Below are positions 53,172 through 62,661 of a stretch of DNA of 64,000 bases, piece after piece (the first letter of the stretch is position 1; every line of letters starts with the position of its first letter). The notes under the pieces are model-generated. The model saw nothing but the letters and a program-made list of their open reading frames with translations, did no database searches and was not told the DNA's origin. A program made the position numbers and the translations under genes. Origin of the DNA: Planctomycetales bacterium (GTDB lineage Bacteria; Planctomycetota; Planctomycetia; Isosphaerales; Isosphaeraceae); contig DAIDKV010000046.1 in the NCBI GenBank assembly GCA_027449865.1, positions 1-64,000 of the forward strand, given 5' to 3'.

Positions 53172-53496
53172 GGACGCTCCTCGTTCTCGAGCGGAACGGA
53201 TTTTTATCCGATGGGACGCCGGGCCCTTGCGACGCCCGACGGGGCAGAATCACCTGGGATGGTGGACGGAAGCTCCATGTGCAAATCTCAGGCCATCGCG
53301 CTTCCAGATTTTGCTCAAGCAGCTTCCGACTCGACGAAGGTTCTCTCGGCTTCCCGGCGCCGGACAGCAGCCGTGTGAAGACGATCTTCGAGGGCCTACT
53401 ACTGGTCTCGGAGAGAAAAAACTCCGCTCGTCCCGAGTCATCGGAACCTACCTGTAGCACAATCCGGTCGATTGGTCCTCAATCGGGCATCACTTC
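53172..53496. other. Intergenic region between recQ and hemY
   Basis: A 325-base gap with no supportable gene. It contains the recQ promoter region, including a CGGATTTTTATCCG inverted repeat at about 53198-53211, and otherwise nothing I recognise. Confidence 0.5.
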
Positions 53497-54966
53497 TCAC
53501 GCTGCGCTGGCCGCAGCCTCGGTCAGAGAGTTGACCAGGGTGTCGGCCGTCCCCTCTGCGGCGTGGATGCAGTCAGGGATTCCAACGCCGTCGAAGGCCA
53601 CGCCGGTCAGGTAGAGTCCCGAATGCTTGGCGAGCTTTCGTCGGATGGCCTCAACCCGTTCCAGGTGCCCGAGGGTGTATTGCGGCATCGAACGCGCGTG
53701 ACGTCCGATCTGAATAAAGATCGGGTCACCGGAGGCCCCGATCAACTCGCCCAGTTCGCGACGAACGATCTCCTCGATGGCAGTATCATCGAGATCGAAG
53801 TATTCGGGCTGGGTCGCCCCGCCGATGAAGACACGGACCAGTGCCTTGCCCATGGGCGCTCGGTTCGGGAACTTCACGCTGAGGAACGAGATCGCCAGGA
53901 TCGGCCGCCGCTCGATAATTGGCACGACCACGCCGAAGCCGTCAAGCGGATGCTGGATCTGATCGCGATTGTAGGCGACATTGACGATGATCGACGAAGC
54001 ATAGGGGATCGACCGAAGCTGGAGCGAGAGGCCTGGATCCTGCGTGTCGATCAGCCGGGCGGCGGCGTGCGCCTCGGTGGTGAGAACAACCGCGTCGGCT
54101 TCGATGGGTGGTCCGTCGAGCAACTCGACCAGCCAGGGTGAAACCGGGTCATTCCGGATTACTCGGCGTACGGCCGCGCCCGTTCGGATCGTCCGGGTTG
54201 GCAAGGCCGCTGCGAGGGCCTCGGGAAACGCTCCCATGCCTTGCTCGAGCGCCACGAACAAACCATACCGCGCTCCAGAAGCCTGGCCCGATAGTCGTCC
54301 TCTCCGCCTCGACTCGCGGAGTCCCGCGAGAATTAGACTGCGATGCTCGCGCTCCATTGCCAGGAACTGCGGCAATGTCGCCTTGAGGCTGAGGTCGTTC
54401 GGGTCGGCGGTGTAAATTCCGCCGACGAGAGGTTGGATCAGCCGGTCGAGCGCCTCGCGACCCAGACGACGGCGAACAAAACCCGCGAGGCTCTCCTCAG
54501 CATCATCATCTCGACGTGGCAGAAACAGGTCCATCAACATCCGAAGCTTGCCGCGCCAGGAGATCACCGGCGTCGCCAGCAGCGGACCAAGCCGCTGCGG
54601 GGCCATCAGGACGAAGCCCTCCGGCACTGGTGTCAACCGACCGTCGCGGACCACGAACGAGCGACGTCGCCCCGGGTCCGTCTCGATCAGCTTTTCCTTG
54701 AGACCGAGCCGGCCACAGAGCTCGAGCGCCCAGGGCTTGTTGGTGATGAAGGAGTCCGGCCCGCATTCCACGTTGAATCCGTCGCGATGATCGGTCCAGA
54801 TGACACCGCCGACTCGCTCCCTCGCCTCAAGGAGTGTCAGCTCGACCGGTCGGCGCAACGACTGCATACGCTCGTGAATACGATGCGCCACGGCCAGTCC
54901 CGAGAGACCGCCCCCCACCACCACCACACGTTTCGCCCGCGCCGGGTCAAATTTCACCTCGGCCAA
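53497..54966 (-). CDS. hemY: Protoporphyrinogen/coproporphyrinogen oxidase (HemY/HemG FAD type)
   Basis: FAD enzyme of heme synthesis, about 489 residues. The dinucleotide site is VVVVGGGLSGLAVAHRI near the N-terminus; NVECGPDSFITNKPWALEL and LTGVAFDGVGIPDCIHAAEG are typical of the family. No ATG is available near the fold start. I chose TTG at 54966 with GAAGGGA about 10 bases upstream; GTG 54957 and TTG 55020 are other options. hemE lies upstream on the same strand (223-base gap), so the two heme genes probably belong together. Confidence 0.88.
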   Translation of the reverse strand: MAEVKFDPARAKRVVVVGGGLSGLAVAHRIHERMQSLRRPVELTLLEARERVGGVIWTDHRDGFNVECGPDSFITNKPWALELCGRLGLKEKLIETDPGRRRSFVVRDGRLTPVPEGFVLMAPQRLGPLLATPVISWRGKLRMLMDLFLPRRDDDAEESLAGFVRRRLGREALDRLIQPLVGGIYTADPNDLSLKATLPQFLAMEREHRSLILAGLRESRRRGRLSGQASGARYGLFVALEQGMGAFPEALAAALPTRTIRTGAAVRRVIRNDPVSPWLVELLDGPPIEADAVVLTTEAHAAARLIDTQDPGLSLQLRSIPYASSIIVNVAYNRDQIQHPLDGFGVVVPIIERRPILAISFLSVKFPNRAPMGKALVRVFIGGATQPEYFDLDDTAIEEIVRRELGELIGASGDPIFIQIGRHARSMPQYTLGHLERVEAIRRKLAKHSGLYLTGVAFDGVGIPDCIHAAEGTADTLVNSLTEAAASAA

Positions 54967-55189
54967 TTTCGGTCGTCCCTTCTCGTGATGAGCCCTTCTT
55001 ATCCGACGCCCCGGCCGCAACGCGAGATCTCGATTTCGCTCGCAGCTTAATCGATTTCATCGCAACAGGCGCGGAAAAAGCAATCCAGCATCCGCGTTTG
55101 TCAATCCCGTCGAGTTTGCTTGTTCGCTTGCTCAGTAAGTCGAACTGGATCACTGGCTCCTGAATCTTAACAGATACGCAACCCAGCAG

Positions 55190-56290
55190 TCAGCCGACCC
55201 GCCTCGATCCAGATGCCCTCCTCGAGGATGCATTGTGGACGAAATCCACCAGCGCCCGGACATTCTCGACTGGTGTCGTCGGGAGGATACCGTGTCCAAG
55301 GTTGAAGATATGCCCGGGGCGTCCTTCAGCTTCGTCGAGGATCCTCTGGGCCTGGGCTTCGATCTCGGCCTGGTTCGAGAGCAGAACGACCGGGTCGAGG
55401 TTTCCCTGAACAGCGACGCTCTCGCCGAGCAGTTGTCGAGCCGCGCGAAGGTCGACCCTCCAGTCGAGACCGATGACCGTTCCGCCCGCCTCTCGCTGGA
55501 GTTCCAGGAGCGAGCCGGTGTCGGTGCCAAAATGGATTGTGGAAACCCTGGAGTCGAGCCCCGCGAAGAGACGAGCCATGTGCGGCTGGACGAATCGTCG
55601 GTAGTCGGTCGGACTCAGGCTGCCGACCCAGCTATCGAAGACCTGCAACGCCTGCGCACCCGCAGCGGCCTGAGCGTTCAAATAGGTTGTCGTCGCATCG
55701 ACAAACCGTCTCATTAACGCATCCCAGGCGCCTGGGTCGGCATACATGAACGCCTTGGCCTTCTCGTAATGCCGCGACGAACCTCCCTCGATGGCGTAGC
55801 AGGCCAGGGTGAACGGTGCCCCAGCAAAGCCAATGAGCGGGAGGTCGGGCCTTAGCGCCGAGCGAATCGACCGAACTGCCTGGTAGACAAAATCGAGCGG
55901 TGCGGGGTCCTCAAACGGCCGGATGGTGTCCACGTCTTTCGCTGTCCGGACCGGATTGTGGATGACAGGCCCCTCACCCTTCGCGAATTCGAGTCCGAAG
56001 CCCATAGGCTCAAGGATCAGGAGAATGTCGGCAAACAGGATGGCGGCGTCGACCCCGAGTCGCTCCGCCGCCGTGACCGTCACCTCCGTTGCCAGCTCTG
56101 GCCGCTTGCAGAGGTCGAGGAATGGGACCCTAGAGCGCAACTCCCGGTACTCAGCCATGTACCGGCCAGCTTGCCGCATTAGCCAGATGGGAGTGACATC
56201 AGTCGGCTCGCCTCGACAGGCCTTCAGGAAGGGAGAATCGGCCAGCGGGTCGCGGGCAGGCGACGTGGGGGGGTGGGTCGGACAGTTCAT
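55190..56290 (-). CDS. hemE: Uroporphyrinogen decarboxylase
   Basis: Decarboxylates uroporphyrinogen III to coproporphyrinogen III. About 366 residues from the ATG at 56290 (MNCPTHPPTSPARDP); the frame further upstream is not conserved-looking. Motifs: PIWLMRQAGRYMAEYRELR, the catalytic Asp region in ILFADILLILEPMG, IGFAGAPFTLACYAIEGGSS, DSWVGSLSP and FNLGHGILPTTPVENV. It is divergent from the LOG-family gene. Confidence 0.94.
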   Translation of the reverse strand: MNCPTHPPTSPARDPLADSPFLKACRGEPTDVTPIWLMRQAGRYMAEYRELRSRVPFLDLCKRPELATEVTVTAAERLGVDAAILFADILLILEPMGFGLEFAKGEGPVIHNPVRTAKDVDTIRPFEDPAPLDFVYQAVRSIRSALRPDLPLIGFAGAPFTLACYAIEGGSSRHYEKAKAFMYADPGAWDALMRRFVDATTTYLNAQAAAGAQALQVFDSWVGSLSPTDYRRFVQPHMARLFAGLDSRVSTIHFGTDTGSLLELQREAGGTVIGLDWRVDLRAARQLLGESVAVQGNLDPVVLLSNQAEIEAQAQRILDEAEGRPGHIFNLGHGILPTTPVENVRALVDFVHNASSRRASGSRRVG

Positions 56291-56566
56291 GGACGCCGAA
56301 GGCTTCTCCAGTCTGGGGGCAGAACCGACCGGGCGCTGCGACAATCGCAGCGACGGCGCGAATGTTGCCATTCTACAACGCTTCTCGTAACCCGGGGAGA
56401 CTTCGGCGGCGATTCCGACGGCCAGGACTGGTTGCGGTCGGATTCCTCCCTAGAATGATAGATGGCCCTGGATGATTGGATCGAATCTCTCGCCCGATAA
56501 AAGGCGCTTCCGTGCCAGGTTACAATTGTCGGGCGCCTCTCCCCTTTCGACGGAAGAAGACAGGCG

Positions 56567-57517
56567 ATGGAGCACGAAGGTTTTGTGGGCCGGCAGGGCG
56601 GGCCGGACGCGTCGGCGCGCGAATACCTGGAATCGCATGGGGCGGGTCGCGCTATTGAAGGGAACGGAGCCGGGCCTCCAACGCCCCAACGCCATGAGAC
56701 TCGGCGCACGGGACCACGCCGAACCGCCGACGAGCAATTCCTGGAGAGCCGAGGGAGTGGCGAGCCATCTCCCTGGTCGCCCGAGAGCGGTGCCTTCACT
56801 CATACCGAGTCGTGGCGAATTCTGCGAATCCAGGGCGAATTCGTCCACGGGATCAATACGATGGCGGAGGTTGGGGCCGCTGTCAGTATCTTCGGCTCGG
56901 CCCGCTTCGAGCCATCGCACCCTATGTGCGTCGAGGCCCAGAAGCTCGGCGACCTTCTCGCGCATGCCGGATTCGCTGTGATCACGGGAGGAGGACCGGG
57001 AATCATGGAGGCGGCCAATCGGGGTGCCTTCGAGGCCGGTGGCCTTTCCGTCGGCTGCAACATCGAACTCCCCTTTGAGCAGGCCGGCAACCCCTACACA
57101 AACCTCGCCATCCACTTCCGCTACTTCTTCGTCCGCAAGATGATCTTCGTGAAGTTCTCCAGCGGCTTTGTCATCTTCCCTGGGGGCTTTGGCACGCTCG
57201 ACGAATTGTTCGAGGCTCTCACGCTGGTCCAGACTCGCAAGATCAGCCGGTTCCCGATTATCCTCTATGGACGCGACTACTGGCGCGGGCTGCTCGACTG
57301 GATGGCGAAAGCCCAGCTTGGAGGCGGAACGATTTCGCCCCAGGATCTGGATTTGCTTGAGCTGACCGATTCCGTCGAGGAAGTTCGCGACATCCTCGTG
57401 GATTGCTACCGGAAGCAAGGCCCGGCAGTGCCCCGGCACTCGGTCCGGGCCGAGATGCGGCGGGGAGCCTTCCACGTTCCAATGACCTCGACGGCCGATA
57501 AGGCCGATGGCCAGTAG
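56567..57517 (+). CDS. LOG-family (lysine-decarboxylase-like) nucleoside-monophosphate phosphoribohydrolase
   Basis: 316 residues. The C-terminal 220 carry the Rossmann-like LOG fold: AVSIFGSARFEPSHP, VITGGGPGIMEAANRGAFE and FVIFPGGFGTLDELFEALTL. The PGGxGTxxE motif marks enzymes that remove the ribose phosphate from nucleoside monophosphates (cytokinin activation in plants). The N-terminal 85 residues are low-complexity and probably disordered, an unusual extension. It overlaps the following open frame. Confidence 0.9.
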   Translation: MEHEGFVGRQGGPDASAREYLESHGAGRAIEGNGAGPPTPQRHETRRTGPRRTADEQFLESRGSGEPSPWSPESGAFTHTESWRILRIQGEFVHGINTMAEVGAAVSIFGSARFEPSHPMCVEAQKLGDLLAHAGFAVITGGGPGIMEAANRGAFEAGGLSVGCNIELPFEQAGNPYTNLAIHFRYFFVRKMIFVKFSSGFVIFPGGFGTLDELFEALTLVQTRKISRFPIILYGRDYWRGLLDWMAKAQLGGGTISPQDLDLLELTDSVEEVRDILVDCYRKQGPAVPRHSVRAEMRRGAFHVPMTSTADKADGQ

Positions 57518-57560
57518 CCAGCAATCCCCACTCGATCGCGATGGCGGAGGAGCAAACCTG

Positions 57561-58766
57561 ATGTCAGGATCATCAACGGCTGCCGATGCAGGGGCTCACC
57601 TCGGTGCCATCGAGACGGCTCTTCGCGAAGGTGGACCAGCCGCCGCGATCGATCGCCTCACCGCTGACCTCGATGCCTCCGGCGATTATCGGGCTCTACT
57701 TGATGCCCTGCTACTCAAGGCCCGCCACGAACTGGGTCTGCCTCCCATCGCCCCGCCCTCAACCGCAGAGATCCCCGAGCCCCTCCGATCTCGATATGAG
57801 GAGCGTTATGTCGAAGCGATCCGGCTTGTCGGCTCGAAACACCTGACGATGGGCGACATCCCGACCGCCTGGGCCTACTTCCGCGTCATCGGCGAGACCC
57901 AACCTGTCGCCCGCGCCATCGACGAATACCGTCCGGACGACGAAGATCCTGACCGCCTCGGTGCTGTGATCGAGGTCGCATTGAATCACGGAGTCCATCC
58001 TCGCCGGGGTTTCGAGCTGATTCTGGAGCATTACGGGACCTGCTCGGCAATCACAGCATTCGAAGGGATTCCGCCGCATGATGAGTCCGTCCGCGCCGCC
58101 TGTACCGAACGGCTGATTGACCGGTTGCATCGCGACCTCTCCGCAAACGTCAGGGCAGACATTGCCAGTCGAGGACAGCCGTCACCGCACGAGGGTGCCT
58201 CGCTCGCCGAGATGATTGCCGGACGCGACTGGCTTTTCGCCGAGGATTCCTATCACATCGACGTCTCGCATCTGGCGTCCGTGGTCCGAATGTCGCTCAT
58301 GGCAAAGGATCATTTGGCCATTGCGAAAGCTGCTGATCTGGCCGAGTATGGCCGTCGCCTCTCGCCGAGGCTTCAGTACGAGGGAAATCCGCCGTTCGAT
58401 CGGACCTACGAGGACCACCGGCTCTACTTGAATGCCCTGCTGGGCAAGAACGTCGACGAGGCACTGGCCCTCTTCCGGTCGCGGCTTGGCGATCCCGGAA
58501 CCTTTGCGGAGGATTCGGATTCGGCGGCACCCACGCTGGCGGCACAGGTTCTCGTGAATCTTCTGGCTCGGCTCGGGCGGCTGGACGAGGCAATCGAGGT
58601 TTCCTCGGCGTATCTGGACGGTCTGCCTGACGCCTCGCTGTTCTGTCCCACGGTTGCCCAACTTTGTCAGAGGGCTGGAAATCCGGCCCGGCTCGCCGAG
58701 ATCGCCCGACATCGCGGCGATCCCGTTCAATATGCCATCGCTTTGCTCGCCATGGCCGTTCAATAG
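57561..58766 (+). CDS. Helical repeat protein of unknown function
   Basis: Start 57561 has GGAGGAGC 8 bases upstream, better than the ATG at 57507 that overlaps the LOG gene. 401 residues, mostly predicted alpha-helix, with HLGAIETALREGGPAAAIDR and a C-terminal TPR-like LLARLGRLDEAIEVSSAYLD. No catalytic motif was identified. It converges with kaiC, 15 bases apart. Probably co-transcribed with the LOG gene. Confidence 0.75.
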   Translation: MSGSSTAADAGAHLGAIETALREGGPAAAIDRLTADLDASGDYRALLDALLLKARHELGLPPIAPPSTAEIPEPLRSRYEERYVEAIRLVGSKHLTMGDIPTAWAYFRVIGETQPVARAIDEYRPDDEDPDRLGAVIEVALNHGVHPRRGFELILEHYGTCSAITAFEGIPPHDESVRAACTERLIDRLHRDLSANVRADIASRGQPSPHEGASLAEMIAGRDWLFAEDSYHIDVSHLASVVRMSLMAKDHLAIAKAADLAEYGRRLSPRLQYEGNPPFDRTYEDHRLYLNALLGKNVDEALALFRSRLGDPGTFAEDSDSAAPTLAAQVLVNLLARLGRLDEAIEVSSAYLDGLPDASLFCPTVAQLCQRAGNPARLAEIARHRGDPVQYAIALLAMAVQ

Positions 58767-58781
58767 GGAAACGAACGATTC

Positions 58782-60329
58782 TCAGACCGGCGGTCGAAGG
58801 CTCTTGTTCGGGTCGTCCTGAAACATGGCGTCGAGCCGGCCGATCTCCTCATTCGCGGCGTGGATCGCCCGACCGGAAAGGATTCCCGAGACATTCCGGA
58901 AGGCCGGTCCGATGTGCATCCCCTTGTCATCGATGGAAAACTCGCGGATCTCCTTCTGGTGCATCGATCCGCGCATTTTGAGGACAGCCAGCCCTCGTCT
59001 CATCTCGCCAAGGATCTCAACGTAGCGGAGCAGGATGATCGAATCGGTGATCGATGAAATGTGCGCCTCGCTGACCGAGGTACCGCCCATGAGTTCGGGA
59101 GTTGTCGCGGTGAACAGCCCGGCCAGCTCTCGGTGCTTGATGAACGAGGTCAGGCTGATGACAAACTCGCGGAAGCTTCGGATCGAGCTGACCCGCTCGA
59201 GCGCAGAGAGACTATCGATGGCGACACGATTTGGGTTAAAGCTTTCGATCTCGCGTTTTATTGTGATGAGGTGGTCCTCCAACGTGGTGGCCTCGGGATA
59301 AACGCAGACGAGTCGGAGTCGGCCGTCAGCCTCCATGGCCTCGAAGTCGACGCCCCAACTCAGAGCGTTGCGAAAGAGCTGATCGTGGCTCTCCTCGAAG
59401 GCAAAAAGGAGCGATCGCTCGCCTGCCTCGGCCCCTCCGCTGAGAAATTCGGTTGTCAGCAGGGTTTTGCCAGTGCCCGTGGCTCCCGAGACAAGTACAA
59501 CCGAGTCGCGAAAGAAGCCGCCGCCGCACATCCCATCGAGTTCCGGGATCCCGGAACTAATCCGAACGTTCGACGATCTCTGACGTAACTCGATCGCCGA
59601 GAGGGGCAGGACGATAATCCCGTGCCCATCGGTGATTGTGAAAGGGAACTGTCCTTTCTGGTGCGAGGTTCCGCGAAACTTGAGGACCTCGACGGTCCGT
59701 CGTCGCTTCTCCTGCTCGAGCGCGTTTCTCAAGACGAGGACGTTGTCGGCAACGAACTCCTCGACTCCGTAGCGACCGACTTCACCCTCATCGGCGCAAC
59801 GCTCGGATGTAAGCAGACCGGTAACGCCCAGATCCTTCAGGGCCGCCGTGAGGCGGAAAATCTCGTGGCGGATCCGAGAGGAGTCGAACTGCGTGAAGAT
59901 CCCTCCGAGTGAGTCGATCGAGACTCGGCTGGCTCCCAGCCGTCGGATGGCATGCTCGATTCGGACAATGAGTGCGCCAAGGTCGAAATCGCCGGAGACA
60001 AGCGTTGGCTCTCCGGGCTGGATGGAGGCGTCGACGAACGCCCACTTGCCGGCCGCCTCCCATCGGGCCACATCCCAGCCAAAGCCCGCCAGATTGCGCC
60101 GGATGTCGGCTGACCGCTCCTCGAACGTGACGAATACACCTGGTTCGGCGAACTGATCGATCCCCGAAGCGAGAAACTGCGCTGCGAATACGGTCTTGGC
60201 ACTACCGGCGGTTCCCGAGATGAGTGTTGTCCGGCCTCTCGGAAGTCCGCCATACGTGATCAGGTCGAAGCCCTCGATTCCGGTTAGGAGTTTCTCGACG
60301 CCGGCCGCGCCCGCCTCGACTGCACCCAT
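58782..60329 (-). CDS. kaiC: KaiC-family double-domain clock-type ATPase
   Basis: 515 residues, the length of cyanobacterial KaiC (519). The ATG at 60329 has GGGAGA 7 bases upstream. CI has Walker A GTAGSAKT (39-46) and catalytic Glu-Glu in FVTFEERSADIRRN (70-71); CII has Walker A VSGATGTGKTLL (about 268) and FAFEESHDQLFRN. The CII phosphosite region reads AHISSITDSI: Ser425-Ser426 replace the usual Ser431-Thr432 pair. The tail DDPNKSLRPPV is shorter or different from the KaiA-binding tail of cyanobacteria. Downstream of the receiver/KaiA-like gene with a 161-base gap. Confidence 0.93.
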   Translation of the reverse strand: MGAVEAGAAGVEKLLTGIEGFDLITYGGLPRGRTTLISGTAGSAKTVFAAQFLASGIDQFAEPGVFVTFEERSADIRRNLAGFGWDVARWEAAGKWAFVDASIQPGEPTLVSGDFDLGALIVRIEHAIRRLGASRVSIDSLGGIFTQFDSSRIRHEIFRLTAALKDLGVTGLLTSERCADEGEVGRYGVEEFVADNVLVLRNALEQEKRRRTVEVLKFRGTSHQKGQFPFTITDGHGIIVLPLSAIELRQRSSNVRISSGIPELDGMCGGGFFRDSVVLVSGATGTGKTLLTTEFLSGGAEAGERSLLFAFEESHDQLFRNALSWGVDFEAMEADGRLRLVCVYPEATTLEDHLITIKREIESFNPNRVAIDSLSALERVSSIRSFREFVISLTSFIKHRELAGLFTATTPELMGGTSVSEAHISSITDSIILLRYVEILGEMRRGLAVLKMRGSMHQKEIREFSIDDKGMHIGPAFRNVSGILSGRAIHAANEEIGRLDAMFQDDPNKSLRPPV

Positions 60330-60490
60330 CTGTGATCTCCCGATCCACGCCTGAAGGCCGGCGGGGACGGACTTCGCGCGTCGATCCCTTTGACCATCGC
60401 CGACCTCGGGCAACGAGGCCCTACCCCTCCAGCGATCATTTTATCCAGACGGTCACCCTCATCGAGCCGGTCTCGTTCGCCCGGAAGCTC

Positions 60491-61366
60491 CTAGCCCAGG
60501 CGAGAGGAATCGGTTGGATGGTCGCGATAGTAGGAAACGAGATGCCCCATCATTTCCAGGACCAGAAGCCGTCCCTCGTCGAGATAAGCCCGTGCCCGGG
60601 CCGCGGCCACCCCGACCGATCGCGATTTCAGGACGTCGCCATACAGCTCGACCACGTCGCGTGGACCGGCTCCCAGGGATCCGAGCCGATCACCGACCTT
60701 CCTCAACTCGGTACTGATATCGTGCTCGATCCGGTAGTTTTGCTGCTGGATGGCCATATCCAGAAGCCGCTCGCATCGGGCGGCCAGCCCCGAGAATTCC
60801 TCGGGATGATTTTCCCGAAGCGATCGGCTACGCGCTCCCGGATCGTCTGATGTGGGCGCAGCGGACATCCGCCGCCCGAGTTCCTGAAGCTCGCGCTCGA
60901 GTTGTTCGATTTTCTCAGCGCCCGCTCGCGCGGCGTCTTCGGCCCGTCGCATCCGGAGTAGGCCCCGGATGCTGGCCACGAGCACCAGCGGCTCCACCGG
61001 CTGGATCAAGTATCCATCGGCACCGCTGATGAGCCCGAGCGAGCGATCTTCATCTCGCACGTAGCGTGCCGAGATGTGGAGCACCGGGATCGAGGCCGTG
61101 GTGGGATCCGCCTTGATCCGTCGGCAGACCTCGAAGCCATTCACATCGGGGAGGTCTACGTCGAGGACAACCAGGTCGTGCCGCCTCTGTGCCACCATCC
61201 GGAGCGCAGCGCTCCCGTCGATGGCCTCCTCGACCCGGAAGCCTTCCCTGGAGAGCATTCGGCTCACCGCGTAGCGATTGGCATCGTCATCGTTGACGTT
61301 GAGGATCATCGGCGAATCCTCAGCCCCGGTTGAAGAGCTAGGATTGGCGGCTCGGTTGGGATTCAT
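60491..61366 (-). CDS. Receiver protein with KaiA/RsbU_N-like C-terminal domain
   Basis: 291 residues. Residues 20-140 are a receiver: ILNVNDDDANRYAVSRML, phospho-Asp69 in LVVLDVDLPDVNG, and Gln122 (YLIQPVEP) in place of the conserved Lys. After a coiled segment, residues 188-285 match the helical KaiA C-terminal/RsbU N-terminal fold by pattern: FSGLAARCERLLDMAIQQQN, AGPRDVVELYGDVLKSRS and YLDEGRLLVLEMMGHLVSYY. In cyanobacteria a pseudo-receiver plus this domain makes KaiA, which stimulates KaiC. The start overlaps the kinase stop by 4 bases (ATGA). The KaiA likeness is from pattern reading and needs structural comparison. Confidence 0.85.
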   Translation of the reverse strand: MNPNRAANPSSSTGAEDSPMILNVNDDDANRYAVSRMLSREGFRVEEAIDGSAALRMVAQRRHDLVVLDVDLPDVNGFEVCRRIKADPTTASIPVLHISARYVRDEDRSLGLISGADGYLIQPVEPLVLVASIRGLLRMRRAEDAARAGAEKIEQLERELQELGRRMSAAPTSDDPGARSRSLRENHPEEFSGLAARCERLLDMAIQQQNYRIEHDISTELRKVGDRLGSLGAGPRDVVELYGDVLKSRSVGVAAARARAYLDEGRLLVLEMMGHLVSYYRDHPTDSSRLG

Positions 61367-62661
61367 GTACCTGCCCCCGCGGCAATCCCCCGAATTTCGA
61401 CCACCATCGGGCCAGTGTAAGCGATCGGCAAGCGAAGCCGGAATGTGGAGCCGATCCCAGGACGACTTTCGAGAGCGACGTCGCCGCCGAGTAACCGCGC
61501 AAGCTGTCGTGAAATCGGGAGACCCAGCCCGGTTCCCTTCAGCCGGACCTGGAGCGGGCTTTCGACCTGGGCAAACTCCTCAAAGATCCGCGATTGGTCC
61601 TCAAGGGCGATACCGATCCCGGTGTCGGCGACGGCGAACTGGATAGTGGCCTCGTCCACCATACCGGCCGAGATGCGAACCTCGCCTCGCTCGGTGAATT
61701 TCAGGGCGTTGGAAAGGAAGTTCCGAAGGATTTGCGCCACTTTTCCCTGGTCTGTTCGAAGGAGCGGGATGTCGTCGGGCAGCTCGAAGACCAGGTCGAC
61801 CGCGTCCGAAGATCTCAGGGGGCGCATCATCCCCCGCAGGGCGGCAAACAGATCATGTACGCTGAAGTTCTCGGGGCGTATGGTCGCCTTCCCGGCCTCG
61901 ATCCGCGCCAGGTCGAGAAGGTCATCGACCAGTTCGGAGAGCCCCTGGGCGGACTGTCGGATGTAACGAACCTCGGTCCGCTGGTCGGGGCCGAGCCGAT
62001 GTTCCCCTTCCTCGTCGAGCAAAAGCCCGGAGAGCGAGAGGATGGCGTTGATCGGCGTTCGGAACTCGTGGCTCATGTTCGAGAGAAATCGAGATTTCAA
62101 CTCACCGGCGCGGCGGAGAGCAGTGGCCTTATCCTCCAGCTCGGCGTAGAGGGCGAGAATGCCGCGATTGGTTTCGGCCAGCTCGGCCTCGGCTCGGCGG
62201 CGGGCCTGTATATCACGGACAAGCTGACGCTGGCTCTCGGCCAACTCGCGATTGAGGGCCAGGACGGACCCACGCAGAGCTTCCGACCCCTCGATGTCGT
62301 GCTCGGCGACGACAAAGAGTCCGCCTCCACATTGATAAGCAGCCCCACCCAGCGAGACGGGTGTGGTGCCGGGACGGCCAAGATTCAGAATGCCGCGGTA
62401 GAGAGGGAGTCCGTTGTACTCGTCTCCTGCTCTGCGGTCTATCAGCTCGGAGAAGGTTGGCTGGATGAACGAACCGGCGGCGTTCCACCTCGATTGGTCT
62501 GGCCATAGCTCGGTACCGATGGCGATGCGGAGAAATCCCCGGTTGGCATCAGCGACCGTGCCATCGGCCTCGAGACAGGCCATGGCCGTCGCCCTCGAAT
62601 CACGGAGAAAGTCGGGGACGCGAGCCCATTTGAGATCCAGCCGATCAGGTGTGGGCTTCAC
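61363..62661 (-). CDS. Soluble histidine kinase with PAS-like sensor
   Basis: GTG start at 62661 with GGGAGG upstream, overlapping the cobalamin-protein gene by 17 bases; an ATG at 62724 is less likely. About 432 residues: a PAS-like domain (MACLEADGTVADANRGFLRI, AAYQCGGGLFVVAEHDIEG), a coiled coil with ALNRELAESQRQLVRDIQ, HisKA with NMSHEFRTPINAILS and HATPase_c with NFLSNALKFTERG, DTGIGIALEDQ and KGTGLGLPISR. No transmembrane helix. Its likely partner is the receiver in the next overlapping gene. Confidence 0.92.
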   Translation of the reverse strand: MKPTPDRLDLKWARVPDFLRDSRATAMACLEADGTVADANRGFLRIAIGTELWPDQSRWNAAGSFIQPTFSELIDRRAGDEYNGLPLYRGILNLGRPGTTPVSLGGAAYQCGGGLFVVAEHDIEGSEALRGSVLALNRELAESQRQLVRDIQARRRAEAELAETNRGILALYAELEDKATALRRAGELKSRFLSNMSHEFRTPINAILSLSGLLLDEEGEHRLGPDQRTEVRYIRQSAQGLSELVDDLLDLARIEAGKATIRPENFSVHDLFAALRGMMRPLRSSDAVDLVFELPDDIPLLRTDQGKVAQILRNFLSNALKFTERGEVRISAGMVDEATIQFAVADTGIGIALEDQSRIFEEFAQVESPLQVRLKGTGLGLPISRQLARLLGGDVALESRPGIGSTFRLRLPIAYTGPMVVEIRGIAAGAGT

